A stretch of 64,000 nt of DNA from Isoetes taiwanensis (taxonomy: Eukaryota; Streptophyta; Lycopodiopsida; Isoetales; Isoetaceae), in NCBI GenBank assembly GCA_021234155.1, contig JAJEKV010000132.1, forward strand, positions 434,001-498,000, read 5' to 3'. The translations under genes and the position numbers were made by a program. Of the stretch, positions 21,326 through 33,589 are shown one piece after another (the first letter of the stretch is position 1; every line of letters starts with the position of its first letter). The notes beneath the pieces were generated by a model. It worked only from the letters and a program-made list of their open reading frames with translations, was not told the DNA's origin and searched no databases.

Positions 21326-22210
21326 TGGAAGCATGGAGTATGGAGTAGGAAAGGGGGAAAGTAGTCGACCAATAGGAGCAAAGCACCGTGATCACCATCC
21401 GAGCCGCTTATATCCGCCAAACTGGACCGTTGTTCTTAACCTTGATGAGGCATTTTTTTTCATCCATATAATTTATCTTCAATTTTGAACTACTTTTATG
21501 TGGGATTTTCCGTATGGGTTCTCGCTTACGCTCAAGCCATGTGGCCATAGCCAAAATGGTGGGATGTGCAGGAAGCCATCTTTCTCGGTCATATAAGCTC
21601 AAGAAGTCCTTATTTTTAATTCTCAATGAGTGCCCGAAAAATTTTGGGGACAACTCGTTGAAATTGGAAAAATCTCCCAGCAATCCCTGTAGGATCTCAA
21701 AGTCATTAGGCTCATAAGTGCATTAACTCAAATTTAAGAATCTATAGGCGATCCTGAAGTCATGGGTGAAACTCTTTTGAAAAAAACTATAAACGAAAAT
21801 TTGCCAGAGTTCATTGCACCTTTTGGCCAACTCTTTTGTCTGTGTTGAATACTTTGAATTGTACTTCGTGTACTTTAATTTTCTAACAGCAGAAACAGAA
21901 AAACAACATAAAACATACCGATGGGATTATTTTAGAAAAATTACTAGATAAGATTATTTATTTATCAACTTCTTTGCATTCTTTAACAAACAATTGAGGA
22001 TTTACATAAGGTTGGATGCTCATTGGTAGAAGAACAGAGAATGGTCATGAAAATGCGCCTTTCAGATGAATACATGAAGAAGCAAGTTGGGCCTGGTGGT
22101 GCTTTATCCCTCTCAATGTAGTAAGGTTCCAAGTTTCGAACTCCAGCCAAACGAAAGCAGAATTTTGTTATACAAACAAAATGGTAGAATTTTGACGCAA
22201 TAGCCACCTA

Positions 22211-23985
22211 GGCACCAACATGCCACCTAGGCTCAAACATGCCAAGGTGGCTCAAACATGCCACATGGGCTCCAACATGCCACCTAGGCTCCAACATGCC
22301 AAGGTGGCTCAAACATGCCACGAGGGCTTCAAACATGCCACTTGGCTCCAAATATGCAGCAGTGGCTCAAACATGCCACCTAGGCTCAAACATGCCAGCA
22401 GTGGCCCAAACATGCCCACCTAGGCTCAAACATGCCAAGGTGGCTCAAACATGCCATGTGGTTTCCAACATGCCACCCTAGCTCCAACATGCCAAGATGG
22501 ATCAAACATGCCACCTAGACATGTTTGATGCACCTTGGCATGTTGGAGCCTATGTGGCATGTTGGAGCCCGCATGGCATGTTTGAGCCATCTTGGCTTGT
22601 TTGCGCCACCTTGGCATGTTTGAGCTAAGGTGGCTTGTTGGAACCACCTTGGCATGTTGGACCCACCTTGGCATGTTTGAGCCAACTTGGCATGTTTGAG
22701 CCAAGGTGGCATGTTGGAGCCCAAGGTGGCATGTTTGAGCCATCTTGGCATGTTTGCACCACCTTGGCATGTTTGAGCCAAGGTGGCATGTTGAAGCCTA
22801 GGTGGCATGTTTGAGCCACCTTGGCATGTTGGAGCCTAGGTAGCATGATTGAGCCACCTTGGCATGTTGGAGCCCACGTGGCATGTTGGAGCCCACGTGG
22901 CATGTTTGAGCCACCTTGGCATGTTTGAACCCGCTGCGGGCATGTTTGAGCCACCTTGGCATGTTTGAGCCAAGTGGCATGTTTGAGCCACCTTGGCATG
23001 TTGGAGCCTAGGTGGCATGTCGGGAGCCCACATGGCATGTTTGGCCCACCTTGGCATGTTGGAGCCTAGGTGGCATGTTGAATCCCACATGGCATGTTGA
23101 GCCACCTTGACATGTTACTACTTAGGTGGTATGTTTGAGCCACCTTGGCATGTTGGAGTCTAGGTGGCATGTTGGAGCCCGTGATGGCATGTTTCAGCCA
23201 CCTTGGCATGTTGGAGCCCAGGTGGCATGTTTGAGCCAACTTGGCATGTTGGAGCCTATCATGTTGGAGCCAGGTGGCATGTTTGAGCCATCTTGGCATG
23301 TTTGCCCACCTTGGCATGTTTGAGCTTAAGGTGGCTTGTTGGAGCCTAGGTGGCATGTTTGAGCCACCTTGGCATGTTGGAGCCTAGGTAGGTGGCATGT
23401 TTGAGCCAAGGTGGCATGTTGAAGCTTAGGTGGCATGTTTGAGCCACCTTGGCATGTTGGAGCCTAGGTGGCATGTTGGAGCCCACATGGCATGTTTGAG
23501 CCACCTTGGCATGTTGGAGCCTAGGTGGCATGCTTGAGCCACCTTGGCATGTTGGGAGCCCACGTAGCTACCTGCATTTATCCGGTCCCTACAAATGGCA
23601 AGCCATCTTTCTTTTTTAGAACCATTGCCAAGAATGCCATTGAAAAACCCCACAGCAGACATGTTTGAGCCACCTTGGCATGTTTGAGCCACCTTGGCAT
23701 GCTTGAGCCACCTAGGCACCAACATGCCACTTAGGCTCAAACATGCCAAGGTGGCTCAAACATGTCAAGGTGGCTCAAACGCCACTAGGGGTCCAACATG
23801 CCACCTAGGCTCCAACATGCCAAGGTGGTTTCAAACATGCCACCTAGGTCTAAAACATGCCAAGGTGGCTCAAACATACCACCTAGGCCCCTAACATGCC
23901 AAGGTGGCTCAAACATGCCATGTGGTTCCAACATGCCACCTAGGCTCAAACATGCCAAGGTGGCTCAAACATGCCATGTGGGCAT
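22211..23985. repeat. Minisatellite array 1 (20-21 bp units, orientation switches)
   Basis: Units read CAAACATGCCAAGGTGGCT / CAACATGCCACCTAGGCTC. Orientation is forward at 22211-22520, reversed at about 22521-23572 and 23658-23706, and forward again at 23707-23985. A non-repeat spacer lies at 23573-23657. Because the unit is close to 21 bp, long artificial reading frames appear (peptides such as MPPRLQHAKVAQTCHLGSN). They are not genes. Confidence 0.95.
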
Positions 23986-23996
23986 GATGATCTTTT

Positions 23997-24356
23997 GCAA
24001 TTAGAAGTCAAGAGCTTTTTGGCAAAATTGTTTGGGGATCATTCGATGGTTAATAGATTCAAACCGTTATTTAAGCAAGCCATGGCTCAAGATGTGTGTT
24101 TATCAGGTGCACCTAGTTAGAAAACGACCACGCGTTTTTGGCCTCAAACGTAAACCCCCGGTGTTGCTAGGTTATTGTAGGGTTTACGCTTCGGAGGCCA
24201 AACGTGGTCGCTTTTATTGGATAGCTAGGTGCACCTTTGCTAAACACACATGCGAGCCATGGCAAATGAATAAATGAAGTTTGGATCTATTGGTCATACC
24301 GAATGATCCCAAACAATTTTGATAATCGTAAAAGGTGCGTTTTGACTTCTAATTGC
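23997..24356. mobile_element. 360-bp foldback (snapback) MITE
   Basis: The whole segment is one long imperfect inverted repeat centred near 24175. The ends read GCAATTAGAAGTCAA and its complement. Further paired blocks are AAATTGTTTGGG.ATCATTCG, GCCATGGCTC, TGTGTGTTTA, AGGTGCACCTAG and GTAAACCC. No target duplication is obvious next to the ends. It is non-coding and would fold into a long hairpin RNA if transcribed. Confidence 0.88.
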
Positions 24357-25002
24357 TACACCGGGAGGAGGATAAATCCAAACCCCATTCCCCGCCCTAT
24401 TGGTTCACATTTTCAATCGGCAATTTTCTCGACCAAGTCCCAAGTGCAACCGACTAAAAACCTCGACCTCCATAACGCGAACCTTTCAATAACCTAGCAA
24501 ATGCATGTGGTTTACATTTGGGAGGTCAGATCCTAGTCGATTCCACCAGGATCTTGCACAATGTCATTATGTAGAGGAGGGTGTTGATGCCGTAAGACGG
24601 ACCCTTAAAACCTTCGGAAGCAGCCGGGCCCCAAAGGTCCTCCCCAAGGCCCCCGCCACGGGACGGGCAACTCTCCCACTCCAAAACTGTGGAAATGACT
24701 CGCCAATGGATTCAAAATGTCGACTTTACCCCGGGGACCAAGTTTCGCGGGCCTTAAGACCGCCTCTTCCAAGAAGAAGCACAAAAGTAGCTCACGCCCA
24801 ATACGCTCAGAGTCAATTGGTCCCGCATTTATCTTGAATTTTCTTGAGCCCGCGCCAAGCAAGTTACTTGAATGGAGAATTCAACGGCCGGATAGGGAAA
24901 CCGGTTCCGGAAGGGAGGCATTGGCATTTGCCCTCCGAGGAGGAGCACCGGTAGGAAAGCCCGCCTCTGTAACCTTTGTGATGTCCGCCTCCCGGGTCTA
25001 GC
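24357..25002. other. GC-rich non-coding spacer related to 27690-27830
   Basis: No gene recognised. The part around 24690-24830 (GGGGACCAAGTTTCG..., AGTCAATTGG) resembles 27700-27820 inside the foldback element, so it is probably a relic of the same element family. Confidence 0.5.
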
Positions 25003-25980
25003 CACCCAGGCTATAACATGCCACTGGCTCCAACATGCCACGGATCTCCAACATGCCACGGAGCTCCAACATGCCAAGTTGGCTCCAACGTGCCACCTAG
25101 GCTCAAGCATGCCAAGGTGGCTCAAACATGCCACCTAGGCTCCAACATGCCACCGGCATCAACATGCCACGTGAGGCTCCAACATGCCAACTAGGCTCCA
25201 ACATGCCTCGTGAGCTATAGCATGCCACCTAGGCTCCAACGCGCCACCTAGGCTCCAACATGCCACCTAGGTTCCAACATGCCAAGGTGGCTCCAACATG
25301 CCACCTAGGCTCAAGCGTGCCAAGGTGGCTCAAACATGCCACCCTAGGCTCCAACATGCCACGAGGGCTCCAACATGCCACCTAGGTTCCAACATGCCAC
25401 CCACGCCCAACATGCCACGGGCTCCAACATGCCACCTAGCATGCCACCTAGGCTCCAACATGCCACCTAGGCTCCAACATGCCACGTGAGCTCCAACATG
25501 CTAAGTTGGCTCCAACGTGCCACCTAGGCTCAAGCACGCCAAGGTGGTCAAATATGCCACCTAGGCTCCAACATGCCACCAAGGCTTCAACATGCCAAGG
25601 AGGCTCCAACATGCCAACTAGGCTCCAACATGCCTCGTGAGCTCTAGCATGCCACCTAGACTCCAACGTGCCACCTACGCTCCAACATGCCACGTGGGCT
25701 CAAACATGCCACCTAGGCTCAAACATGCCACCGGGCTCCAAAGATGCCACCTAGGTTCCAACATGCCAAGGTGGCTCAAACATGCCACGTGGACTCCAAC
25801 ATGCCACGTGGGCTCTAACATGCCACGTGGGCTCTAACATGCCAAGGTGGCTCAAACATGCCACCTAGGCTCAAACATGTCAATGTGGCTCCATATGCCA
25901 CGTAGGCTCCAACATGCCACCTAGGTTCCAACATGCAAAGGTGGCTCAGGCATGCCACCTAGGCTCAAGCATGCCACCTA
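25003..25980 (+). repeat. Minisatellite array 2 (left outer arm of foldback element)
   Basis: About 45 forward-oriented copies of the same 20-21 bp unit as array 1 (CAACATGCCACCTAGGCTC). It leads without a break into the 140-bp inverted arm at 25981-26120. Confidence 0.92.
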
Positions 25981-26204
25981 GGCACTCCAAGTGGTGACAT
26001 GGCATGTCAAGTAAGCAAGGCCAAGTTTTGACTAGGCCAAAAATGAAAAGATGTCCATCTTTGGTCTTTTCATTGGGTGATGTTGGCAAATTTAGGGTGA
26101 CATGGCTAGATGGTGGTGACGTGACTAGGACTTTATGCAAGAAATATGATAACCTTTGAAATTTTTGTAGAGGAGTTTGGCAAGGGATAGAATAGAAGGA
26201 TCTT

Positions 26205-27040
26205 GAGAACTCACAAGCCCCTTTCAAGTGAAGGGGAGTCCGGATCAAAGATGTTGCTTGCGCAGGGGATTCGACCCCATCTCCAGGCATGGTCCCCAGA
26301 GCATACACAGAGAACTCCATGCAAAGTTTCGGATGTGTGAGTCTCCGTCTTGACGCTCGAGATGTAAACCCTAGCAAACCCTAGGGTTTGATAGGGTTTA
26401 CATTCTGGGGATGCTCCGATGACCCAGAGGGCCCAGGATCTGACGTGGAATATCCCTTGCTGGATTACCCTCATGGCACCGGGAGACAGAGCCAAATTTC
26501 CGGCAAAGATACCTTTCGGAGACTCCCCTTCACAAGCCCCTTTCGGTGAAGGAAGGGGAGTCCGAAAGCATGCGCTATCAGTGGGGGATTCGACCCCATC
26601 TCGGGCATGGTCCCCGTGAGCATACGAGAGAACTCCATGCAAAGCTTCTGATGTGTGAGTCTCCGCCTTGACGCTGAGATGTAAACCCTAGCAAACCCTA
26701 GGGTTTGATAGGGTTTACATTCGGGATGTCCGGATGACCCGTGAGGGCCCGTGGATCCGACGTGGAATACCCGTCTTGGATTACCCTCATGGCATTGGAA
26801 GACAGAGCCAAATTTCCCGGTGCAGCATACCTTTCGGAGACTCCCCTTCACAAGCCCCTTTCCAGTGAAGGGGAGTCTGGAAAAGCATGCTGCGCAGGGG
26901 GATTTGACCCCATCTCCGGGCATGGTCCCCAGAGCATACACGAGAACTCCATGCAAAGTTTCGGATGTGTTAGTCTCCGCCTTGACGCCGAGATAAACCC
27001 TACCAAACCCTAGGGTTTGGTAGGATTTACATTCGGGATG
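26205..27040 (+). repeat. Three ~315-bp tandem repeats with palindromic telomere-like motifs
   Basis: Units share a hairpin (GACTCCCCTTCAC ... GTGAAGGGGAGTC, perfect at 26839-26851/26865-26877), CCCATCTC.GGCATGGTCCCC, GAGAACTCCATGCAAAG, and a near-palindrome of AAACCCTA / TAGGGTTT words at 26364-26401, 26681-26718 and 26993-27030. The TTTAGGG-like words recall plant telomere repeats but form only one short palindrome per unit. Confidence 0.85.
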
Positions 27041-27060
27041 CTCCTCTCGATCAAGAGGGC

Positions 27061-28257
27061 CGTGGAACTTGTCCCCTAGGGTAATTTCGGCGTTCCAGAT
27101 GACATGGAGAGGTCAGATCGCCAATCCGGGGCCTCCTCCATGCCCCAAAATCAAAAACGTGGTCTAAACCCTGTCAGGGCCAACGGTGGCCATCCCAATA
27201 AAAAATCGAGGGTCTAAAGCTCACCCGAAATACCAGGGATTTTCCTCAGACGCTCGGGGCCACTTGGCAAGCCACTGGCTGAAAACCATGATTTTTCCCC
27301 GCCCCATGCATTAATCATGAATTTCCGGATCATAAACACAAAGAAAAGCATGATAAAAAATCCGGTCTCGAAAAAGGTGAAATCTTGGCGGGATGTGCAG
27401 CATGACGCCGCACACGCAAGAAAAAATGCACCGCAATAGAAGCACAAGCAGAGGCATGAGACGAAGCCCGAGCCAACCCCTTCGAGACCACCGGTCGGAA
27501 CGCCCTACTAGGTAGTGGAGCTAGCTTTGCTTCTCCCGTGGTCACATGTATACCACCTAGCAGTCCTAGTGCTGCTATTCTCACTTCAATCTTCTACCGG
27601 GGCCTCGTGGTGAACCCCAAGTATCTTGTTCTCGCAGCTAGTCCAAGCCGGGGCCGAGGACTCCGGCTGGACCCCCACTCGGGAATCGAACTGGCTCCGC
27701 CAATGGACCCGGAACATCCCCATTACCTAGGGGACCAAGTTTCGTGGGCAGAAGACCACCCCCTCTCCAAGAAACGCCAAAGTAGGTCGTTTACTACACA
27801 CTTGTAGTCAATTGGCATGGAGGTGGATGCTGAATACCTCCTAGTGAGGGGTAAGTGATTGATCCCCTGGGAAAACTCGCCGTGGAACTGGTCCCCTAGG
27901 GTAATTTCGCCGTTCCGGACGACGCGGCGAGGTCGGATCGCCAATCCGGGGCCTCCTCCATGCCCCAAAATCGAAAACGTGGTCTAAACCTTGTCAGGGC
28001 CAACGGCGGCCATCCCAATAAAAAATCGAGGGTCTAAAACTCATCCGGAAATACCGAGGATTTTCCTATACTCTCGGGGCCACTTGGCAAGCCAGCTGGC
28101 TGAAAACCAGGATTTTTCCCTGCCCCATGCATTAATTATGAATTTCCGGAGCATAAACACAAAGAAAAGCATGAGATAAAAACTGGTCTCAAAAAAGGTG
28201 AAATCTTGGCAGGATGTGCAGCATGACGCTGCATACGCAAGAGAAAATGCACCAGCA
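27061..28257 (+). repeat. ~375-bp direct repeat pair in foldback interior
   Basis: 27061-27436 and 27880-28257 are near-identical (from CCGTGGAAC.TGTCCCCTAGG to AAATGCACC), spaced about 820 bp start to start. No protein family is recognisable in either. Confidence 0.85.
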
Positions 28258-28483
28258 TATATACCTTTCGGAGACTCCCCTTCACAAGAAAGGGGCCGCC
28301 GTCGAGGTGCCTGCCCGGTGTTTGCAGCACATCCAAGGTCCATGTCACCATCATCTAGCCATGTCACCTAAAATTTGCCAACATCACCCAATGAAAAGAC
28401 CAAAGATGGACATCTTTGGTTTTTTGGCCTAGTCAAAACTTGACCTTGCTTACTTGGCATGCCATGTCACCACTTGGGGTGCC

Positions 28484-28942
28484 TAGGTGGCATGCTTGAG
28501 ACTAGGTGGCATGCCTGAGCCACCTTGGCATGTTGGAGCCTGCATGGCATGTTGGAGCCACCTTGGTATGTTGGAGCCCGCGTGGCATGTTTGAGCACGT
28601 TGGAGCCTAGGTGGCATGTTTGAGCCATTTTGTCATGTTGCAGCCTAGGTGGCATGTTTGAGCCACCTTGGCATGTTTGAGCCTAGGTGGCATGTTGGAG
28701 CCACCTTGGCATGTTGGAGCCTAAGTGAGCCTGCATGGCATGTTTGAGCCTATGTGGCATGTTTGAGCCACCTAGGAATGTTGGAGCCTAGGTGGCATGT
28801 TGGAGCCCACGTGGCATATTTGAGCCACCTTGGCAAGTTGGAGCATAGGTGGCATGTTGGAGCCTGCGTGGCATGTTTGAGCACGTTGGAGCCTAGGTGG
28901 CATGTTTGAGCCATTTTGTCATGTTGGAGCCTAGGTGGCATG
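28484..28942 (-). repeat. Minisatellite array 3 (right outer arm of foldback element)
   Basis: Reverse-oriented copies of the 20-21 bp unit (TTGGAGCCTAGGTGGCATG). The array stops mid-unit at the first base of composite copy B. Confidence 0.92.
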
Positions 28943-29945
28943 TGAAAGCTCAGATTTTTTCTACCCTACTGCAGTTCTCAGGTGTCATTGTTTTCCATTA
29001 GAATAATCAAAGTATTGTGGATTCTGCCAATAGATTAAAGCTGGTAACGAGGCTAACATATTTATCATTCTATTATCACCGAGTACCAAAGAATAAAACT
29101 TTTTTTTTTTTTTGTGTAACGGATCACGATGCCAAGAAGTTGTTCACGTCTAGAAATTAAAAGGAGGATATGCGAATAGAGATGGGGCAAGCTATCACCA
29201 ATTTTAGAGTCTAATCTATGGATTTGATGGGCTGGGTTGGTTTTGACAATTTGGTAGCAAGGATGTAAGATGTTGCTAATATTTGGGAAATCAAGTTGCT
29301 ATTGGAGGAGTTTTAGTGGTGATTCAAAGGTTCTCTAGCAAATATTAATGAACAATGCTAATTGAATGAGCTTATAGATATGCCCCACATTGATTTGATA
29401 TTTGAAGCATTCATTAGATGAACAACTCAAGGATTGGAGATTAGCGTAGCCATGGAGTTTAAGGCTTTTGGATTGCCAATGCTCGAGAGCAAGCATCCCC
29501 GAGAGGGAGAAATAACTGAGGCATATGGAGACGTAGGGCTCACTAAGGATGAGATTTTTTGGTTACAATACGAGGTTAGCTTAACATGTTTGGGTACTAT
29601 CAGAAATCAAGGAATTAGGACCACGAGTTAGGAATATGTATATTATGGAACTTAATTAATATTTACAAGAAACGTTTCGCCAAGCAGACCGCACGTAGCA
29701 AGCACTTGGTAGATGCGGCGGCCTTTTTTGCGCCTTCTCGCATTGTGGCTGATCACGGGCGGCATGCCACATCACCACGCGTCTTGGAGGTTCTCAATAG
29801 GTTGATATTTATAGAAAGCTTGCATCATAAGATAATGTTATTGCATCATAAGATAATTTTATTGTAGTTATGTAGATAGATTAAACTTGTTGAAGTAAAC
29901 TAATGTTGAGTTGCTCCTTGAGTCATTTCCTTCTTCTTTACTTTC

Positions 29946-30134
29946 TTGAGTCATTTCCTTCTTCTTCTCAAGGCAATGTGGGAATGGAAGTACCGGTTAC
30001 ATAGTGCTAAAAATCGTGGTGAAGCATACTGGTATTGGATTGGTATTGGAGCTCTTCTTGAATTTGTTCACATGTTCAATGTGCTTTTCACATTGGCCTT
30101 AGCTTACTCAATCGTATGTTGTTGCACCTTATAA
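29946..30134 (+). pseudogene. ABCG/PDR-type transporter fragment (copy B)
   Basis: The open frame reads WEWKYRLHSAKNRGEAYWYW, then IGIGALLEF, then NVLFTLALAY. It matches the linker-to-membrane transition of full-size plant ABCG (PDR) transporters. Compared with copy A the A-run is one shorter and the frame stays open. It ends at a stop shortly after the membrane segment, far short of a functional transporter. No promoter or flanking exons were identified, so it is a relic carried by the composite segment. Confidence 0.78.
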
Positions 30135-33100
30135 TACTTTTGGTTCATACTTTCACATTTATCCTTAATAGTGGGAATCTCATGGTTGTCGACCACAACA
30201 TCCATGTGTCGCATGGGCTCAGGAATGCAAGGCAATAGCGCTGGTTCAAACCCCCAGACGGCCTTAGAAACATTCACGACCTAGGGACCAAGTTATTTCC
30301 AATTCAACATAGCTCTAAGCCTTCTAGCATAGGGTCAAAATGTGGTCCAAAAGTTAGTTGCTTAGCGGGGAATTTGTGACCGTTAGGACATTATAACAGA
30401 TCCAATTGAACGGGTTAAGAACGAGAGAAACGTTCGCAACGGTTGGCCGCCGCGATAAGTTTCTTGTAGTTTATAAAAAATATAGCGAAATTAGAATGGT
30501 ACAATGTTATGAAACAATTTAATATATATTCAGGTACATTGATGATTTTTGACCATAAATTGCCCAAATATTCAAATTTTGCCTTGCATGATGGGAGTAC
30601 TAAAAATCCCAAATCTATCATTTTTTACTGTTTAAAATTCATCTTAAGTTTTGCTTTGCTTTTTATGTCAGATTTGTTTCTGTGTGTGGGTGTTTAATTT
30701 AGAGTCGTTATGGTTATGTATAATTGTTTTCACACTCAATTGTGTTTTGATACTTAATTTGAACAGGTTGGATTTCTGTGAGTTTTTTTTTGCCATTGTG
30801 TATTGTCGATTGAAAATTTAGGTTTTGGAGTTATTTTCTATGGTGGGTATTCTGTTTATAGGGTTCCCATCTCGAGAGTGCAGATTTTATCCCCATGGTA
30901 TATTCTCCAGTGGCCTTGGCCCTAAGCGCGCCATGATTTAGCGATAATGTTTTAGCTATTGGAATGATATATGATGTATGCATGAATGAACAGAATGTCA
31001 TAGAGGTTGCAACGTCGACTTATCTAAATTGTGCATAACCTAATTGTCGGGGAGTGGCTAATTACATTGTACATGTTTGGTACTTGTCTTCTTTATTATA
31101 CATCCACTTCTCATGCATGTTGATGCTATTAATAGCTACGGTCATATCAAAACTAAGAAAGCAAGATGTGATTTAACAACCATATCCCATCGATAGACAA
31201 TACATTTTCTAGTTGGTGCATGGCTTTAGTTTCTGCTTCAATGAAGAAGTCTATCTATACTGTTCAATAGGTGCCAAGTGGAATCGGGTAGCATGCTTGA
31301 ATTTGCTTTTGAAGGGTCACCTGGCACATGAATGGATGCCTACTTTGGCAAGGGTTGTGGTTGGTGGAATCTGAGTAGACTCTCTTTAATATCAACTCTT
31401 GCGGTGGGCTCGCCTGAACCTTTGGGCTGTGTATTTGCTTATGCTTTTAAGATTTAGCCTTGCATTTATCGGAAGAACATGCAGCAAGATATGTTGTTTA
31501 TAAAACACCACAGCATAATTGAAATTTGGCTCCTCGTTTTTGGGCTTGAAGCTATAAACAACAACAAAATGTCCACAGCCATGACAGAGAATTTAAGGAT
31601 GCTATATCAAACATGCCAGCTTGGAGGAATCTTACACAACATTCAATAATCTGCTAATATTCTGATAATTTTAAGATTATGCAAATGAGGATGGGATTAA
31701 TCCAGATAAAATGGTCTTCCACAGCCAACTGGAGGCATATTCTAGCAAGACTGCCTTGCTAACAAGGGTGCAGAATTCTTCATGAACAACGAGAGTGGAT
31801 GCATTCCTTATTGAAGTGAGCTTAACCGGATGTCATTGACAAGGATAAAAGAAATATCTAGCAATGCATTTAAATTGACAGGGCACAAAAGAAAGCCAAC
31901 TCAAGTCATGACAATAAATATGATTTATTATATCTGAACTGAGATAGTTTCGAGAACTTTAAAGGTGATAATCACATAATCAGATCAAAATGAGAGTTGA
32001 AGGGAATGTACCTAATTGTCATTACGAGGAGATGCATGCAACTTCGCCTAGAAGTATCTTCTAAGAACCTCACCAGGCCATACATGCATTCTCCACTGTT
32101 TAGATCATGTAACAGCGTGAACCATGATCATGCGATGGCACCTCTGTTCACTACAGAAATTAGAGCCAGAAAAGGGCAAAATAGTCAAAAGGGCAGAGTT
32201 ATAGCGTGATAAATATACGATGTAGATAAACCCCTAGAGTGCATATGTCTTACACGATGATTTACGAATCATACTTATTATTTTATCTGCGTCTGCTAGA
32301 AACATTCATATTCTTGTGCAATTACGACCCCAATTGTCTTGAAATCCATTTCTTTTTGTGACCTGCAATCAATTCCAGAACCAAATTTAGAGCCAGTATT
32401 TCCACTTCCAGTTCGTAGCACCAACATTGTCCAACAACAACTCCAATTTCCTTGAAAGAACTTTTTTGTCCTTGAAATTTAGAGCCAACCTACCCAGTTC
32501 CTAATGAGCATGACTGATAAGCCTTCTAGAATGAACAGATAAAACCAGGAAAGGAAGCAAAGGCCTTATTTAAACAGCTATACTTAAAAGCAGCAGCAAA
32601 TACACAACTCAAAGACTACCGAGTCTGGTACATATTATTGTCTGTCTCATCAAGAGGCAAGGCAGAAATCTGCTCATTTTCCATGGCATCTCCAGTTGAG
32701 CGGAGATATAGATTCAAACCGGGGCTAGTGGAAAGTAAAAGGTAGAACCTTGCAGTATATCCAGGGCACACAGTTTTGACAGACATACAAACTAGGTAAG
32801 ATGGCGCTGCTTCTTTTCGAGTACACATAAATTAAAGCAAGGCTATATCTCCATGTCCAAGCCCGACCCTAATCGTCCAAATTCTAACACTTTTATGCCT
32901 CATCTAACCAGCACAGGCCACAAAAGGTTGTCATTACATGGACTTATCTGCCCTCTTTCTTACATGTTTTGCCTCAGCACTTTTATTTCATATGCTACTC
33001 GAAGGCACAGCCAATCTTTTGGGATCCTAGTCTAGAAACAATTTCCATGTGATTATTTACGAAAGCCATAGCTTCGAATTGAGCATTTAATTCAATGCTT

Positions 33101-33589
33101 GATGCACCAAACGCCAAACAAATGAACGTACTGGCAGTTAGGCTCTTACTCATCAAGGTATATCTAGCACTGTTCATCATTTTGCACAGAAGAGTAGCAG
33201 ATCATGTGAGGAAGGGCATTTTGCACAGAGAAGTACCAGATCATAAAACCGGAAAAAAGAAAGAAAGAAAAAAAAAGGGGTTTCAAAAGAAACGTACTTG
33301 ATGCCGACTTGCTACAGAATAGTCTTGCCGCTGTCTTGGTTCGCCGCAAGATGTGACTTTTGTTTATGATGATGCGCAATCATCAGTGACTTAGAAGGAA
33401 TCCGGCAACAGAAACGGAGTGGATGGCATAAAATGTATATCCCACAGGCGCTTCTCGAGATATTTGAAAGCATACATAAGAAACATGAAAGCAAAATTAA
33501 GCACGACTATACTTGAACAGGATCTGTTCTATAGTTCGTACTAGGAACTATGCTGAAAATGCATAGACAAATCTCACAACCCGGACGAT

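Larger units (their letters stand above)
18831..22210. other. Inter-copy DNA, no supported gene
   Basis: T-rich sequence with several ACGTG-containing words (CCACGTGGCC at about 18920, ACACGTGGC at about 19493 and 19545) and a TATA-like CATATAAATAG at about 19606. Scattered splice-like sites appear on the minus strand. No protein family is recognisable on either strand. Sub-structures are listed separately. Confidence 0.5.
25003..28942. mobile_element. Foldback-like element with minisatellite arms
   Basis: Array 2 plus a 140-bp unique arm (25981-26120) is mirrored by the complementary arm (28344-28483) plus reverse-oriented array 3 (28484-28942). The ~2.2 kb interior holds its own repeats and no recognisable transposase. 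Long terminal inverted repeats built from tandem units are characteristic of foldback elements. Its right arm is cut where composite copy B begins, so boundaries and target duplication cannot be defined. Confidence 0.65.

Noticed and set aside
22220-25840. Many 60-140 codon reading frames encoding MPPRLQHAKVAQTCH-like repeat peptides
   Set aside because: They arise from 20-21 bp minisatellite units on both strands and in several frames; no conserved protein is implied.
26364-27030. Interstitial telomere array
   Set aside because: Only a few TTTAGGG-like words per unit, arranged as a palindrome rather than a tandem array.
22211-28942. Regular short repeats as a possible CRISPR array
   Set aside because: Units are contiguous without unique spacers, the context is a plant nuclear genome, and no cas genes are present.
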